This document shows positions 1 to 9,385 of a stretch of DNA of 64,000 nucleotides, one piece after another (positions within the stretch are counted from its first letter, which is position 1; every line of letters begins with the position of its first letter). The notes beneath the pieces were generated by a model. It was not told the DNA's origin and did no database searches. It saw only the letters and a program-made list of their open reading frames with translations. The stretch is from assembly GCF_030410375.1 (NCBI RefSeq), contig NZ_JAUHHE010000014.1:39710-103709 (forward strand), in the 5' to 3' direction. This stretch comes from Zwartia vadi. GTDB lineage: Bacteria; Pseudomonadota; Gammaproteobacteria; Burkholderiales; Burkholderiaceae_B. The position numbers and the translations under genes are program-made.

Positions 1-1752
1 CCATGCGATCAGACTATCGAGCACGACGGGATTTTGAATTAAATACTGAGCCGCCCAGGGACTTGCAGCCATCATCCGCGCGATCCGTGCAAGGGTCTCA
101 GGATATTCAGCAAGTAAAGCAACATAGGCGCTGCGTTGAGATATCGATTCGATTAAATCCAGCAGCCGGTAAGCGGTCACAATGGGTTGCTGAGTCTGGC
201 TTGCAGCATGCAGAGCGATCGGAAGCAGGGTATCAATACGATTACGACTTGTCGTTGAGAGGGCGCGAATACGATGTCCCTCTAAAAAGCTGTCGATACG
301 CGCAGAAAGTGCTTGGGCTTGATCGCCGAACAGCGCTATTTTTTGATCGAGTGCTGACCCTTCAACTGCATGCCCTGATATTGGGGTGGGCGCGGTTTTT
401 CCTTTGCTGGTATCGGTTGGGCTCGCGTTACTTTCATCTCCAAGACCAGCGATACGAAATGCATCGCGAAAAGTAGACTCTACAAACTCCCGATGTCCGT
501 TGAGGGTCTGTTCAAAATCATGTCGGGTCATGCGCATCGCTTGCGCAAGCTCAGCCATCCGCTCAGGAGTTTGTGGCAGGAGATGGGTTTGCGCATCTTC
601 GGCATATTGCAAAGCATGTTCGACACGACGTAAAAATCGGTAGGCTTGGGCGAGCTTGTCTGAGCGTTCTTGCGTCAAAATACCTGCTCGTCGCTGAGCT
701 TCCAAAGCGTTTAAGAGGCCGCGTTGCTGAAGTGCAGGCATCCGCCCACCACGGATGAGCTGGGAAAGTTGGACGACGAACTCGATTTCCCTTATGCCTC
801 CATCCCCAAGCTTGATGTTGTGAGTAGAGTCGACGCCTGGACGCGCCAAGGCTTTACGTTGCCAATCCTGACGAATGCGCTCTCTGAGCGCGCGCAGTGC
901 TGCCAGCGCATCAAAATCGAAATATTTCCGATAGACGAAGGGTAGCCTCAAGCTCTCCGTATGCTGCAGGCTTGCTGTCGGATCACTTTGTTCAAAAGCT
1001 TTTGCGGGAATGACCCGACCTTTGAGCCAGGCGTAACGTTCCCATTCACGGCCTTGAGTGAAAAGATACTGCTCAAAGGCGTCCAGACTCCAGGCAACGG
1101 GTCCAGAGTCTCCATCGGGACGCAGTCGCAAGTCAGTCCGAAACACCTGACCGTCCGCATCAGCCTCTGACAAAATGGGCATCATCTTTTTGGTGAGCTT
1201 GGCGTAAAACTCATGATGGCTGATTGGTCTTGAACCATCCGTTTCGCCCTCTTCGCCATAAAGCATCACGAGATCGATGTCAGAGGAAACATTCAGCTCG
1301 CAACCGCCTAGTTTGCCCATACCGATAATGATCATTTCCTGAGGCAGCTTGGTTGTCGGATCTCTTGGCGTGCCATGAACAGGAACTAAATCTTGCATGA
1401 CGCTCCGATAAGATTGGCTGACGCACAGGTCTGCCAGGGCAGTCATTGCGCCAACAACCTCTTCCAAGTCGGCCAGACCGCCTAAATCCCGCACCATGAC
1501 AAGATAGAAAGTCCTTTTGCGAAGTTGCCTTAGAACTTTCTTGCAGGTTGAAATGTCCAAAAGTGCACTGGAAGCTGGTTGCCCAGACAGCTCGGCGAAC
1601 CATTGCTCGATTTTGGCCGGAGTGACGGCTTGAAGGCTTTCGCGTTGCAGCCAGTCAGAGAAGTCAGGGTGCGTGTTGATCAGACGTCGCAACACACCTG
1701 ACCAAGCTACAGCATTTCCTAAGATTGATTCAGTCATCGATCGTTGCGTCAT
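1..1752 (-). CDS. glnE: Bifunctional glutamine synthetase adenylyltransferase/adenylyl-removing enzyme, 5' part
   Basis: GlnE adds or removes AMP on glutamine synthetase in response to nitrogen status signalled by PII, in the cytoplasm. The reverse frame is open without a stop from an ATG at 1752 to base 1, giving the first 584 residues; the family is about 900-950 residues, so the C-terminal adenylyltransferase half lies outside the window. The N-terminal nucleotidyltransferase core is visible as [18 protein letters not shown] at roughly residues 139-156 (glycine motif followed by the DxD metal pair), followed by the conserved LRLRPDG and GGIREIEF segments. A second ATG at 1737 (MTES) is an alternative start; neither has a good Shine-Dalgarno sequence. 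It is divergent from yhdP, with only about 60 bp between them, a common arrangement in Burkholderiales. Confidence 0.95.
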   Translation of the reverse strand, partial: MTQRSMTESILGNAVAWSGVLRRLINTHPDFSDWLQRESLQAVTPAKIEQWFAELSGQPASSALLDISTCKKVLRQLRKRTFYLVMVRDLGGLADLEEVVGAMTALADLCVSQSYRSVMQDLVPVHGTPRDPTTKLPQEMIIIGMGKLGGCELNVSSDIDLVMLYGEEGETDGSRPISHHEFYAKLTKKMMPILSEADADGQVFRTDLRLRPDGDSGPVAWSLDAFEQYLFTQGREWERYAWLKGRVIPAKAFEQSDPTASLQHTESLRLPFVYRKYFDFDALAALRALRERIRQDWQRKALARPGVDSTHNIKLGDGGIREIEFVVQLSQLIRGGRMPALQQRGLLNALEAQRRAGILTQERSDKLAQAYRFLRRVEHALQYAEDAQTHLLPQTPERMAELAQAMRMTRHDFEQTLNGHREFVESTFRDAFRIAGLGDESNASPTDTSKGKTAPTPISGHAVEGSALDQKIALFGDQAQALSARIDSFLEGHRIRALSTTSRNRIDTLLPIALHAASQTQQPIVTAYRLLDLIESISQRSAYVALLAEYPETLARIARMMAASPWAAQYLIQNPVVLDSLIAW

Positions 1753-1813
1753 CAAGTTAAAATGAGCCAATCCTACATTCTAGTCATTGGTCTTTCAAAG
1801 GCAATAAATAGTT

Positions 1814-4800
1814 TTGATATTGATCCAAAAATCCCTTCGCATACTCTTGATTGGCTTGCTGCTCCTTTATTTTGCTGCAGCCACCATGATGCTGGGCGTC
1901 CGCTACCTTGTTTTGCCCCATATTGACTCATGGCGACCCCAGATTGAAAAGCGCTTGTCAAACGCCTTGGGTGCCCAAGTCACGATGGGCGAGATTGCGG
2001 CAAGTTGGTCCGGGCTCAATCCCACCTTGGCATTGGAAAACCTGCGTCTGCGCGATTTCAAAAGTAATTCTGAGCTTTTGTATGTGCCCGATGCCTTTGC
2101 CGTTGTCTCCTGGAGGAGCATTTTTGCGCTCGATTTACGATTGCGACAGCTAGAGATCAACGGTATTCACCTGTCTGGCAGTCGAAGGTTGGACGGCAGA
2201 ATCGTGATGGCCGGGACTGTGCTGGCTGAACAGACTGATGAAAAGTTTAATTTTTCCACCGAAACGCCAGCCGTACGTTGGCTTTTAAACCAGGGCGAGA
2301 TTGTTGTTCGTGATGCGAGCTTTCACTGGGACGATCACTTTAGGGGGGCTGAATCGCTTTCGCTGACCGGGATTGAATTCAAAATATCAAATAGCCTTTT
2401 TCGGCATCAACTGCGGCTCAGTGCCAACTTGCCCCATAAGCTTGGAGAGTCTCTGGAGTTGATTATCCGCACGGACAGTTTGTTTAATCCTCTCGCCTCC
2501 CACGAGCAAGGCGATGTGGAAATTTATATTGAAGTCAACGATGCCCAACCCAGTGCCTGGAGTCCCTGGGTGGATGTTCCGACTGTTGATGGACGTTTTG
2601 CCACACGTTTATGGATGACGATGTCATCTGGACATTTCGGGCGGGCAACCATGGATCTGGCTGGTGCCCATGCTGCAGTGTATTTGGGGGAGGGCGATGC
2701 GACCGTCTTGCGGGCAGACTCACTTCAGTTGCGATGGAGTGGCTGGTTAGGCGATTTGCTTCCTGACAAGAAATGGCTGATTTTCGATCGCAGTCCGAAC
2801 GAACTTGGTGCCTCGCTCACGCTCTCTGGTCAAGGATTGATCCTTGATTCCAAAATGTTCGAGCCAAGCGCCCTTGTGATCGGTGATGTGTCAGCCAACA
2901 CCCAGTGGAATCGCAATGCTCGGCAGCAACTTACACTGAACGCCACGCGAATCTCTCTCTCGGGCCCAACAAATGCTGAGCTTCGCGGATTGTGGACGCA
3001 GGGACCAGAGGGCTCGCCCGGTGTGGTGGATGTAACAGGGACCCTGAATAGTTTGGATCCCACAAAGCTTTATCAATATGCTACGACAGAGGTCACTGCC
3101 GAGACTCGCGAGTGGCTGCGACGGGCGATCCTCAGTGGCAGTCTCAAACAGGTTAACCTGACGCTTCAAGGTGATTTAGCTAAATTTCCGTTTAATGCTC
3201 CTGGCAAGGAAGCGGGTATTTTTCGCCTCGAAGGCCAACTTGATCAGGTTTTGCTTGACTACGATTTTGTTGAACCGAATCAGCCACAATGGCCTGCCGT
3301 GACCATTGTGAATGGCGATCTTGTTCTCGATAAGCTCGTTTTAACAATCAAAAGCGATCAGGCCGAATTAAGAGGAGTACCCGGAAAGCCAATACAGTTA
3401 TCGGGGTTGGAGATCAAAGCGCCAGATCTTTGGTTTAATCCAAACATTTCCATTCGACTACATAGCTATGGGCTTGCTCAGGAATATCTCTCGACTTTGA
3501 GCCGGACACCCATCGCCCATGATTTTGGCAAGTCCCTTGAAACGCTGCAGCTAAAGGGACAGGCGTCAATGCCCGTGGCCGTTGATTTTGATCTTGAAAA
3601 GCAGCAGGCGGTGATGGTCAATGGTCAGTTGAAATTGACAGACGTTTCAGCTGCCTTGTCCAAAGACGGCATACCTGTCGACAAGATTAATGGCGCAATT
3701 GATTTCACGGATAACACCCTGGTCGTAAAGGAAATGCGGGGAGTAGCCTTGGGGGGGGGCGTCAGCCTGACGGGTGAGTGGGGGCCTGTCAAACGTCAAT
3801 TTTCGCTTCGGGGAGAAGCAACAACGATTGCCTCTGAAAAACATCAAAAACTCAGCGCGATGCTTGCAGTCACAGGGAGAACAAATTACAGGGCAGATAT
3901 TAAAGGCAATGACAAGGGTGGATTTGAGCTTGACGTCAGTTCAACACTTGAAGGGCTGACGATCAAACTTCCATCTCCACTTGGTAAGTCGGCAGGTCAG
4001 AAGCGTCCCTTATCCTTAAAAATGTTCAGTACCAACCAAGGCAAAGCGGACAGAACCGCTTTGACCTTCAGTGTAGGCAACCTGAACGGTCGATTTGAGC
4101 ATGATCCAAATGGTCGCGGTCAGCCTTATTTTTCAAGAGGCTCGATTGTGATGGGAGGGCCTGCTACGCTCCCGGCCGCTGGCCTGTCGGTGAATCTGGG
4201 TTTTGATCGTGTCAATTGGGATGACTGGAAAGCGCTAACTGATCAGCTCACAGCTCTCCCAAACCAAACGGCCGCAGCGTCGGGGCCGGCTGTTTTTCCG
4301 CCCCTACACCAGTTGCGTTTGCGTTCGCCAGAGTTTGTTTTTGCTGAGCTCACCCTCAATCAACTCGATTTGATGCTCAGCAGAACGGCTGCACAAAAAT
4401 GGGCTGCCCGGCTCGAGTCAAAACAGACTCAAGGCGTTGCCTCCTGGACAACTAGTCCAAAAGGGCTTGTGGGGCCTGTTGTCGCAAGGTTCTCAAGACT
4501 TTCTGTGGGTACTGAAGGCGGCGCCGCAGGAGAGCCTCCCAAGACTGAGGTCATCGATGAAAAACAATGGTCGTCCATGCCTGCGATCGATTTGACCGTA
4601 GAGGATTTCACTTTATACGGTAGTCGACTCGGCGCCTTGCACCTGGTCGGCGAGAACGTAGATAACGGTTCGCGTTGGACAATCAAGCAACTGGACATCA
4701 CGAATCCCCATGCATCAATGATCGCTAAAGGTTCATGGTTACTAAAAGGTCAAGAGCGAGGTGTGAGTCTCGATGGTGAAATCAAGCTCCTAAACCTTGG

Positions 4801-5428
4801 CAAGCTCTCCGATCAAATGGGTTATGAAAATCGGGCTGCCGAGGGTGAGGGCACGATTAAGGCAAAAATCAACTGGCTAAATTTCCCCTGGGTGTTTTCA
4901 TATGCAGGTCTGAATGGCGAGGCCAATATTGATCTTAAAAATGGCGTTTTTCAGCATGTGAATTCGCGCAGCGCTCGCTTGCTCGAGGTGCTGTCTTTGC
5001 AATCCTTGCAGAGAATCCTGAGTTTGAACTTCAGGACTGGAGAGGAGTTCAAGGATGGCTTTCCCTGGAACAGTATTTCGGGCGATCTTACGTTGAATCA
5101 AGGCGTAGTCAATACAACGGATTTGGTTGTTCGCAGCCCCATTGCACGCATTTCGCTGACTGGTGGCTCAGACTTAAATCGCAAGGTATGGGATTTGAAC
5201 GCGGACGTGCGGCCTATTCTTGATATGAGCGGTGCAGCAGTCGCCACTGCATTTGTGGTGAATCCCATTGCTGGTCTGAGTGCCCTGGTCTCGCAATTTT
5301 TATTACGCAACCCAATCGAGCGAGCGATGAGTGCAAAATACCAAGTAAAAGGAACTTGGGATGAGCCAGAGCTCATCCCAGTTGGTGTGCCGACCCCCGT
5401 GCCAGATCAACCGGTCATAGGTGGATAG
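1814..5428 (+). CDS. yhdP: YhdP/AsmA-family inner-membrane-anchored transport-bridge protein
   Basis: This is a giant AsmA-like protein of 1,204 residues. Residues about 7-30 form one hydrophobic anchor, followed by a very long periplasmic region of beta-rich AsmA/DUF3971-type repeats and a typical AsmA-like C-terminal segment (about 1040-1180, containing the INWLNFPW and NLKNGVF-like region). Known members (E. coli YhdP, TamB relatives) are thought to bridge the periplasm and move phospholipid to the outer membrane; that role is family knowledge. The start is a TTG at 1814 with a weak AAAGG about 12 bases upstream, and the TTG at 1820 is possible. The length matches the family (about 1,200-1,400). 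Its 3' end converges with rho, 15 bp apart. Confidence 0.88.
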   Translation: MILIQKSLRILLIGLLLLYFAAATMMLGVRYLVLPHIDSWRPQIEKRLSNALGAQVTMGEIAASWSGLNPTLALENLRLRDFKSNSELLYVPDAFAVVSWRSIFALDLRLRQLEINGIHLSGSRRLDGRIVMAGTVLAEQTDEKFNFSTETPAVRWLLNQGEIVVRDASFHWDDHFRGAESLSLTGIEFKISNSLFRHQLRLSANLPHKLGESLELIIRTDSLFNPLASHEQGDVEIYIEVNDAQPSAWSPWVDVPTVDGRFATRLWMTMSSGHFGRATMDLAGAHAAVYLGEGDATVLRADSLQLRWSGWLGDLLPDKKWLIFDRSPNELGASLTLSGQGLILDSKMFEPSALVIGDVSANTQWNRNARQQLTLNATRISLSGPTNAELRGLWTQGPEGSPGVVDVTGTLNSLDPTKLYQYATTEVTAETREWLRRAILSGSLKQVNLTLQGDLAKFPFNAPGKEAGIFRLEGQLDQVLLDYDFVEPNQPQWPAVTIVNGDLVLDKLVLTIKSDQAELRGVPGKPIQLSGLEIKAPDLWFNPNISIRLHSYGLAQEYLSTLSRTPIAHDFGKSLETLQLKGQASMPVAVDFDLEKQQAVMVNGQLKLTDVSAALSKDGIPVDKINGAIDFTDNTLVVKEMRGVALGGGVSLTGEWGPVKRQFSLRGEATTIASEKHQKLSAMLAVTGRTNYRADIKGNDKGGFELDVSSTLEGLTIKLPSPLGKSAGQKRPLSLKMFSTNQGKADRTALTFSVGNLNGRFEHDPNGRGQPYFSRGSIVMGGPATLPAAGLSVNLGFDRVNWDDWKALTDQLTALPNQTAAASGPAVFPPLHQLRLRSPEFVFAELTLNQLDLMLSRTAAQKWAARLESKQTQGVASWTTSPKGLVGPVVARFSRLSVGTEGGAAGEPPKTEVIDEKQWSSMPAIDLTVEDFTLYGSRLGALHLVGENVDNGSRWTIKQLDITNPHASMIAKGSWLLKGQERGVSLDGEIKLLNLGKLSDQMGYENRAAEGEGTIKAKINWLNFPWVFSYAGLNGEANIDLKNGVFQHVNSRSARLLEVLSLQSLQRILSLNFRTGEEFKDGFPWNSISGDLTLNQGVVNTTDLVVRSPIARISLTGGSDLNRKVWDLNADVRPILDMSGAAVATAFVVNPIAGLSALVSQFLLRNPIERAMSAKYQVKGTWDEPELIPVGVPTPVPDQPVIGG

Positions 5429-5443
5429 GTCATTACCTGAATT

Positions 5444-6700
5444 TTATTTTTTCATCATGTCAAAGAACTCAGCATTGTTCTTTGTTGAGCGCATTTTGTC
5501 CATGATGAACTCCATCGCTTCGATTTCATCCATGTCATGGATAAATTTGCGAAGCACCCAGATTTTTTGCAATAAGTCGGGTTTGATCAACAGCTCTTCG
5601 CGGCGTGTACCAGACTTATTAAGATTAATCGCTGGATAGACACGTTTTTCTGCCAGGCGACGCTCAAGGTGCACTTCGGAGTTGCCCGTTCCTTTGAATT
5701 CCTCATAGATGACTTCGTCCATGCGGCTGCCTGTTTCAATCAAGGCAGTACCAATAATTGTCAAGGAACCGCCTTCTTCGAGGTTTCGTGCCGCGCCAAA
5801 AAAGCGTTTGGGACGTTGAAGGGCATTTGCATCGACACCACCAGTCAGCACTTTGCCAGAAGCGGGAACCACGGTGTTGTATGCACGAGCCAGGCGCGTG
5901 ATTGAGTCAAGAAGAATCACAACGTCTTTCTTCATTTCGACTAAACGTTTTGCGCGTTCAATCACCATCTCCGCTACCTGGACATGCCGTGTTGCAGGCT
6001 CGTCAAAAGTAGACGCTACGACCTCTCCGCGAACAGTGCGCTGCATTTCAGTGACTTCCTCGGGGCGCTCATCGACAAGCATGACGATCATGACCGCATC
6101 AGGAAAGTTCGTCGTGATGGCATGTGCGATATGTTGCATCATCACCGTTTTGCCTGACTTAGGACTTGCCACAATCAGACCGCGCTGGCCCTTACCGATT
6201 GGCGCAAAAATATCCAGAATCCTGCCAGTCAGATTTTCTTCGCTTTTGATGTCGCGCTCGAGCGTCATGACCTTGTCCGGATGCAACGGAGTCAAGTTTT
6301 CAAACATGATCCGGTGCTTGATCGCCTCGGGAGGAAAGCCGTTGACCTTGTCGACTTTTACAAGAGCAAAATAGCGCTCACCATCTTTTGGTGTTCGAAC
6401 CTCACCCTCGATTGAGTCACCCGTGTGTAGATTAAAGCGACGAATTTGCGAAGGAGAAATGTAAATGTCGTCTGTACTGGCGAGATAGGAAGTGTCAGGC
6501 GAGCGCAGAAAGCCAAAGCCGTCCGGCAGCACTTCTAGAACACCATCACCAAAAATCTGCTCACCTTGTTTGGCTCGCCGCTTCATGATCGCAAACATGA
6601 GCTCTTGTTTACGTAGACGGTTTGCGTTTTCAATTTCGAGGCCTGCGGCCATCTCTAGCAGCTGCGAAACGTGCTGCGCCTTCAGTTCATTCAGGTGCAT
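5444..6700 (-). CDS. rho: Transcription termination factor Rho
   Basis: Rho is the hexameric RNA-dependent ATPase/helicase that terminates transcription and here has 418 residues, the normal length without an insertion domain. The N-terminal helical part (1-47) is followed by the cold-shock-like primary RNA-binding domain (about 48-125, [17 protein letters not shown]). The RecA-type motor domain has Walker A ASPKSGKT at about 178-185, Walker B ([16 protein letters not shown]), the Q-loop and the R-loop GKGT-like segment (EEFKGTGN). It lies downstream of trxA on the same strand, the usual trxA-rho order, with a 116-bp gap containing a GC-rich hairpin. The start ATG at 6700 begins the conserved MHLNELK sequence. 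Confidence 0.98.
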   Translation of the reverse strand: MHLNELKAQHVSQLLEMAAGLEIENANRLRKQELMFAIMKRRAKQGEQIFGDGVLEVLPDGFGFLRSPDTSYLASTDDIYISPSQIRRFNLHTGDSIEGEVRTPKDGERYFALVKVDKVNGFPPEAIKHRIMFENLTPLHPDKVMTLERDIKSEENLTGRILDIFAPIGKGQRGLIVASPKSGKTVMMQHIAHAITTNFPDAVMIVMLVDERPEEVTEMQRTVRGEVVASTFDEPATRHVQVAEMVIERAKRLVEMKKDVVILLDSITRLARAYNTVVPASGKVLTGGVDANALQRPKRFFGAARNLEEGGSLTIIGTALIETGSRMDEVIYEEFKGTGNSEVHLERRLAEKRVYPAINLNKSGTRREELLIKPDLLQKIWVLRKFIHDMDEIEAMEFIMDKMRSTKNNAEFFDMMKK

Positions 6701-6782
6701 TGATATTTATCTGGAAAAGTGGCTTCACAAGAAGTCAGGGGTCAAAGAAAAGAGGGAGGAGACGCGCTAAGCAGAGTCGGTG

Positions 6783-6803
6783 GCGGGCCTCGGACGGGCC
6801 CGC
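6783..6803 (-). terminator. GC-rich hairpin between trxA and rho
   Basis: Bases 6783-6789 (GCGGGCC) and 6797-6803 (GGCCCGC) form a perfect 7-bp stem with a 7-base loop just downstream of the trxA stop. It lacks the run of T residues of an intrinsic terminator when read in the trxA direction. It may therefore be a weak terminator, a pause site, or part of the leader through which Rho limits its own synthesis. The last possibility is inferred from rho leader attenuation known in enterobacteria. Confidence 0.45.
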
Positions 6804-6816
6804 GCGTGGAAACGAA

Positions 6817-7143
6817 TTAGATCGCGCCGTTTAAAAATTCAGTCAGCTGAGACTTTGAAAGCGCACCAACTTTGGTCGCTGCCACTTTGCCGTCTTTGAA
6901 AAGCATCAAGGTGGGGATGCCACGGATACCGAATTTTGCTGCGGTTTCCTGATTTTCGTCAACGTTCAGTTTTGCAACGGTAACTTTACCAGCAAACTCG
7001 GTCGCAACTTCTTCGAGCATCGGGGCAATCATCTTGCATGGACCGCACCAAGCCGCCCAATAGTCGACCAGCACGGGCTGGGAGGATTTCAGTACGTCTG
7101 CATCAAAGCTGACATCGCTCACGTTTTTGATGTGTTCACTCAT
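6817..7143 (-). CDS. trxA: Thioredoxin 1
   Basis: This is a cytoplasmic disulfide reductase of 108 residues, the normal TrxA length. The active site WCGPC has cysteines 33 and 36 in the context [17 protein letters not shown], and the cis-proline loop is [11 protein letters not shown] at about residues 72-82. It would pass electrons from thioredoxin reductase to ribonucleotide reductase, PAPS reductase and other targets. It precedes rho on the minus strand, an order conserved from enterobacteria to Burkholderiales. It is divergent from parE across about 280 bp that must hold both promoters; I could not place either with confidence. Confidence 0.98.
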   Translation of the reverse strand: MSEHIKNVSDVSFDADVLKSSQPVLVDYWAAWCGPCKMIAPMLEEVATEFAGKVTVAKLNVDENQETAAKFGIRGIPTLMLFKDGKVAATKVGALSKSQLTEFLNGAI

Positions 7144-7399
7144 GATTTTCTCTAGGGTATTTCAGTGATGGGTCTGTACGACCGTCAGACACGTCCGGCA
7201 TTTAGGCTTTTATATGCCCGATGAGGGACTTTATGCGGCTGCATTTTATTCATTAAAGCACAAATTGAACAAAACAGATGAATGAATCCCCCACTTTTTG
7301 ATGTTGCACTGAGGCAGTACCCCCCAAAATGCTGCTCACTTATTGATCATGCCGGGTCTTGCCGTGCTCCAATTGCCAATTTCCGTAAAATGGGCAATC

Positions 7400-7422
7400 T
7401 TTTCCACAGATCCTGGGGATAA
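7400..7422. promoter_or_regulatory. Imperfect palindrome resembling two DnaA boxes at the parE start
   Basis: TTTTCCACAG (7400-7409) and CTGGGGATAA (7413-7422) are inverted with a 3-base centre and match at 8 of 10 positions. Each arm is close to the DnaA box TTATCCACA. The right arm ends one base before the TTG proposed as the parE start and includes the GGGGA that would be its ribosome-binding site. A protein bound here could block parE translation or transcription, but chance resemblance is possible. Confidence 0.3.
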
Positions 7423-7423
7423 C

Positions 7424-9385
7424 TTGAGTACGAAGTCCTACAACGAATCATCCATCCGAGTCCTCAAAGGACTGGAGCCGGTCCGACAACGACCTGGCAT
7501 GTACACACGCACGGAAAATCCTCTTCATATCATTCAAGAAGTCATTGATAACGCCGCTGACGAGGCGCTTGCGGGCTTTGGCAAGCTTATTCAAGTCACG
7601 ATGCAAGCCGACGGCAGCATCACGGTTGAAGACGATGGTCGCGGGATTCCGGTTGGTTTGCACCCTGAGGAGCAAGCTCCCGTGGCTGAGTTGGTCTTCA
7701 CACGCTTACATGCCGGGGGCAAATTCGACAAAAAGGGGGGCGGAGCCTATGCTTTTTCTGGTGGCCTTCATGGCGTTGGTGTCTCCGTCACAAATGCGTT
7801 GTCCAAACGCTTAGAGCTGGTTGTTTGGCGAGAAGGTGCCGCACATCGTATGGTTTTCGCCAATGGCGACGTTGTCGAACCCCTCAAGCTTGTCCCTGAG
7901 TTAGCGAGGAAGAAATCAGGCACTCGCGTGCGTGTGTGGCCGGACCCCGCTTTTTTCGATTCTGCAGTGATTCCCCCGCATGAACTCATGCATTTGCTGC
8001 GTAGCAAAGCTGTTCTGATGGCGGGCGTAAAAGTCACCTTTCTAAACGAAAAAACAGGAGAGTCTCGAACCTGGCAATATCAGGATGGATTGGCTGGATA
8101 TCTCACCGAGGCTTTGCAAGGGTTGGAGCTACGTGTACCACTGTTCTCAGGGGAGCAATTTGCTTTAGCCGACCACGAAAACTTCGCCGAAGGTGAGGGT
8201 GCTCAGTGGGTCGTTGCTTGGGCGGATGAGGGCAATGTGGTCCGCGAATCATACGTAAATCTGATCCCGACGCCTGCAGGCGGCACCCACGAGTCGGGTC
8301 TTCGGGAGGGGCTTTTTGCTTCAGTCAAAGGTTTCGCGGAGCTGCACGGGCTGCTTCCCAAGGGCGTCAAACTCTTGCCTGAGGATGTTTTTGCTCGTAC
8401 AAGCTTTGTTTTGTCAGCCAAAGTCCTTGACCCTCAGTTTCAAGGACAAATCAAAGAACGCTTAAATAGCCGCGATGCCGTGCGCTTAGTAGGAGGTTTT
8501 GTACGCACCTCTCTGGATCTCTGGCTGAACAGTCATGTCGAATACGGCAAAAAACTAGCTGAATTAGCGATCCGCCAAGCGCAGGCCCGCGCGCGCTCCG
8601 CTCAGAAAGTGGAAAAACGTAAAAGTTCAGGCGTGGCGGTCTTACCCGGAAAACTGACAGATTGCGAGTCTTCGGATACCTCACGCACCGAGGTGTTTTT
8701 AGTTGAAGGGGACTCCGCTGGGGGTTCGGCCAAAATGGGCCGGGATAAAGAGTTTCAAGCCATTCTTCCTCTCCGGGGTAAGGTCTTGAACTCCTGGGAG
8801 GTTGATCGGGATCGCTTGTTTGCGAATAACGAAATTCACGACATTGCTGTGGCAATCGGTGTCGATCCGCACGGCCCCAACGACACACCGGATCTTTCTG
8901 GTTTACGTTATGGTCGCGTGTGTATTCTTTCTGATGCGGACGTTGACGGCTCCCACATTCAGGTTTTGTTGCTGACGCTGTTTTACCGACATTTTCCGCG
9001 TTTGGTTGAGCTTGGTCACGTTTTTGTTGCCCGTCCACCACTGTTTCGCGTGGATGTCCCCGCACTTGGCAAACGTCCGGCCCGCAAAGTCTATTGCTTG
9101 GACGCCGGTGAGCTGGAGGCCGTACAGGACAAGCTTCGCAAAGAGGGTGTACGCGAGGGCTCTTGGGATATCAGTCGATTCAAGGGGCTTGGAGAAATGA
9201 GCCCAACCCAGCTCTGGGAGACGACCATGAATCCCGACACGAGGCGTATGCTTCCGGTCGGATATGGCGCGCTCGATCAGGCCGCCACCACACAAATGTT
9301 TGACATGTTGATGGGTAAAGGCGAGTCTGGCGCCCGTCGTACCTGGCTCGAAGAAAAAGGCAACCTCGCTGAGGTTGATATTTAA
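7424..9385 (+). CDS. parE: DNA topoisomerase IV subunit B (ParE)
   Basis: ParE is the ATPase subunit of topoisomerase IV, which unlinks daughter chromosomes. I chose the TTG at 7424, giving 653 residues beginning MSTKSYNESS, because homologues start there; the frame is open further up to TTG 7343 and ATG 7349, which would add about 27 residues without family support. The GHKL ATPase domain is seen in EVIDNAADEA (about 39-48) and DDGRGIP (about 70-76). The transducer is followed by the TOPRIM domain with EGDSAGG (about 427) and DADVDGSH (about 505). The shorter, gyrase-like form without extra insertions fits ParE rather than GyrB, and its partner parC follows directly. Confidence 0.95.
   Translation: MSTKSYNESSIRVLKGLEPVRQRPGMYTRTENPLHIIQEVIDNAADEALAGFGKLIQVTMQADGSITVEDDGRGIPVGLHPEEQAPVAELVFTRLHAGGKFDKKGGGAYAFSGGLHGVGVSVTNALSKRLELVVWREGAAHRMVFANGDVVEPLKLVPELARKKSGTRVRVWPDPAFFDSAVIPPHELMHLLRSKAVLMAGVKVTFLNEKTGESRTWQYQDGLAGYLTEALQGLELRVPLFSGEQFALADHENFAEGEGAQWVVAWADEGNVVRESYVNLIPTPAGGTHESGLREGLFASVKGFAELHGLLPKGVKLLPEDVFARTSFVLSAKVLDPQFQGQIKERLNSRDAVRLVGGFVRTSLDLWLNSHVEYGKKLAELAIRQAQARARSAQKVEKRKSSGVAVLPGKLTDCESSDTSRTEVFLVEGDSAGGSAKMGRDKEFQAILPLRGKVLNSWEVDRDRLFANNEIHDIAVAIGVDPHGPNDTPDLSGLRYGRVCILSDADVDGSHIQVLLLTLFYRHFPRLVELGHVFVARPPLFRVDVPALGKRPARKVYCLDAGELEAVQDKLRKEGVREGSWDISRFKGLGEMSPTQLWETTMNPDTRRMLPVGYGALDQAATTQMFDMLMGKGESGARRTWLEEKGNLAEVDI

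Noticed and set aside
3..1170. Several forward open frames of 60-160 codons over the first 1.2 kb
   Set aside because: They lie opposite the continuous, well-conserved glnE frame on the minus strand and show no protein-like features.
7169..7187. Small imperfect inverted repeat (GTCTG and CAGAC) upstream of trxA
   Set aside because: The arms need a bulge and leave a 2-base loop; it is not more than expected by chance.
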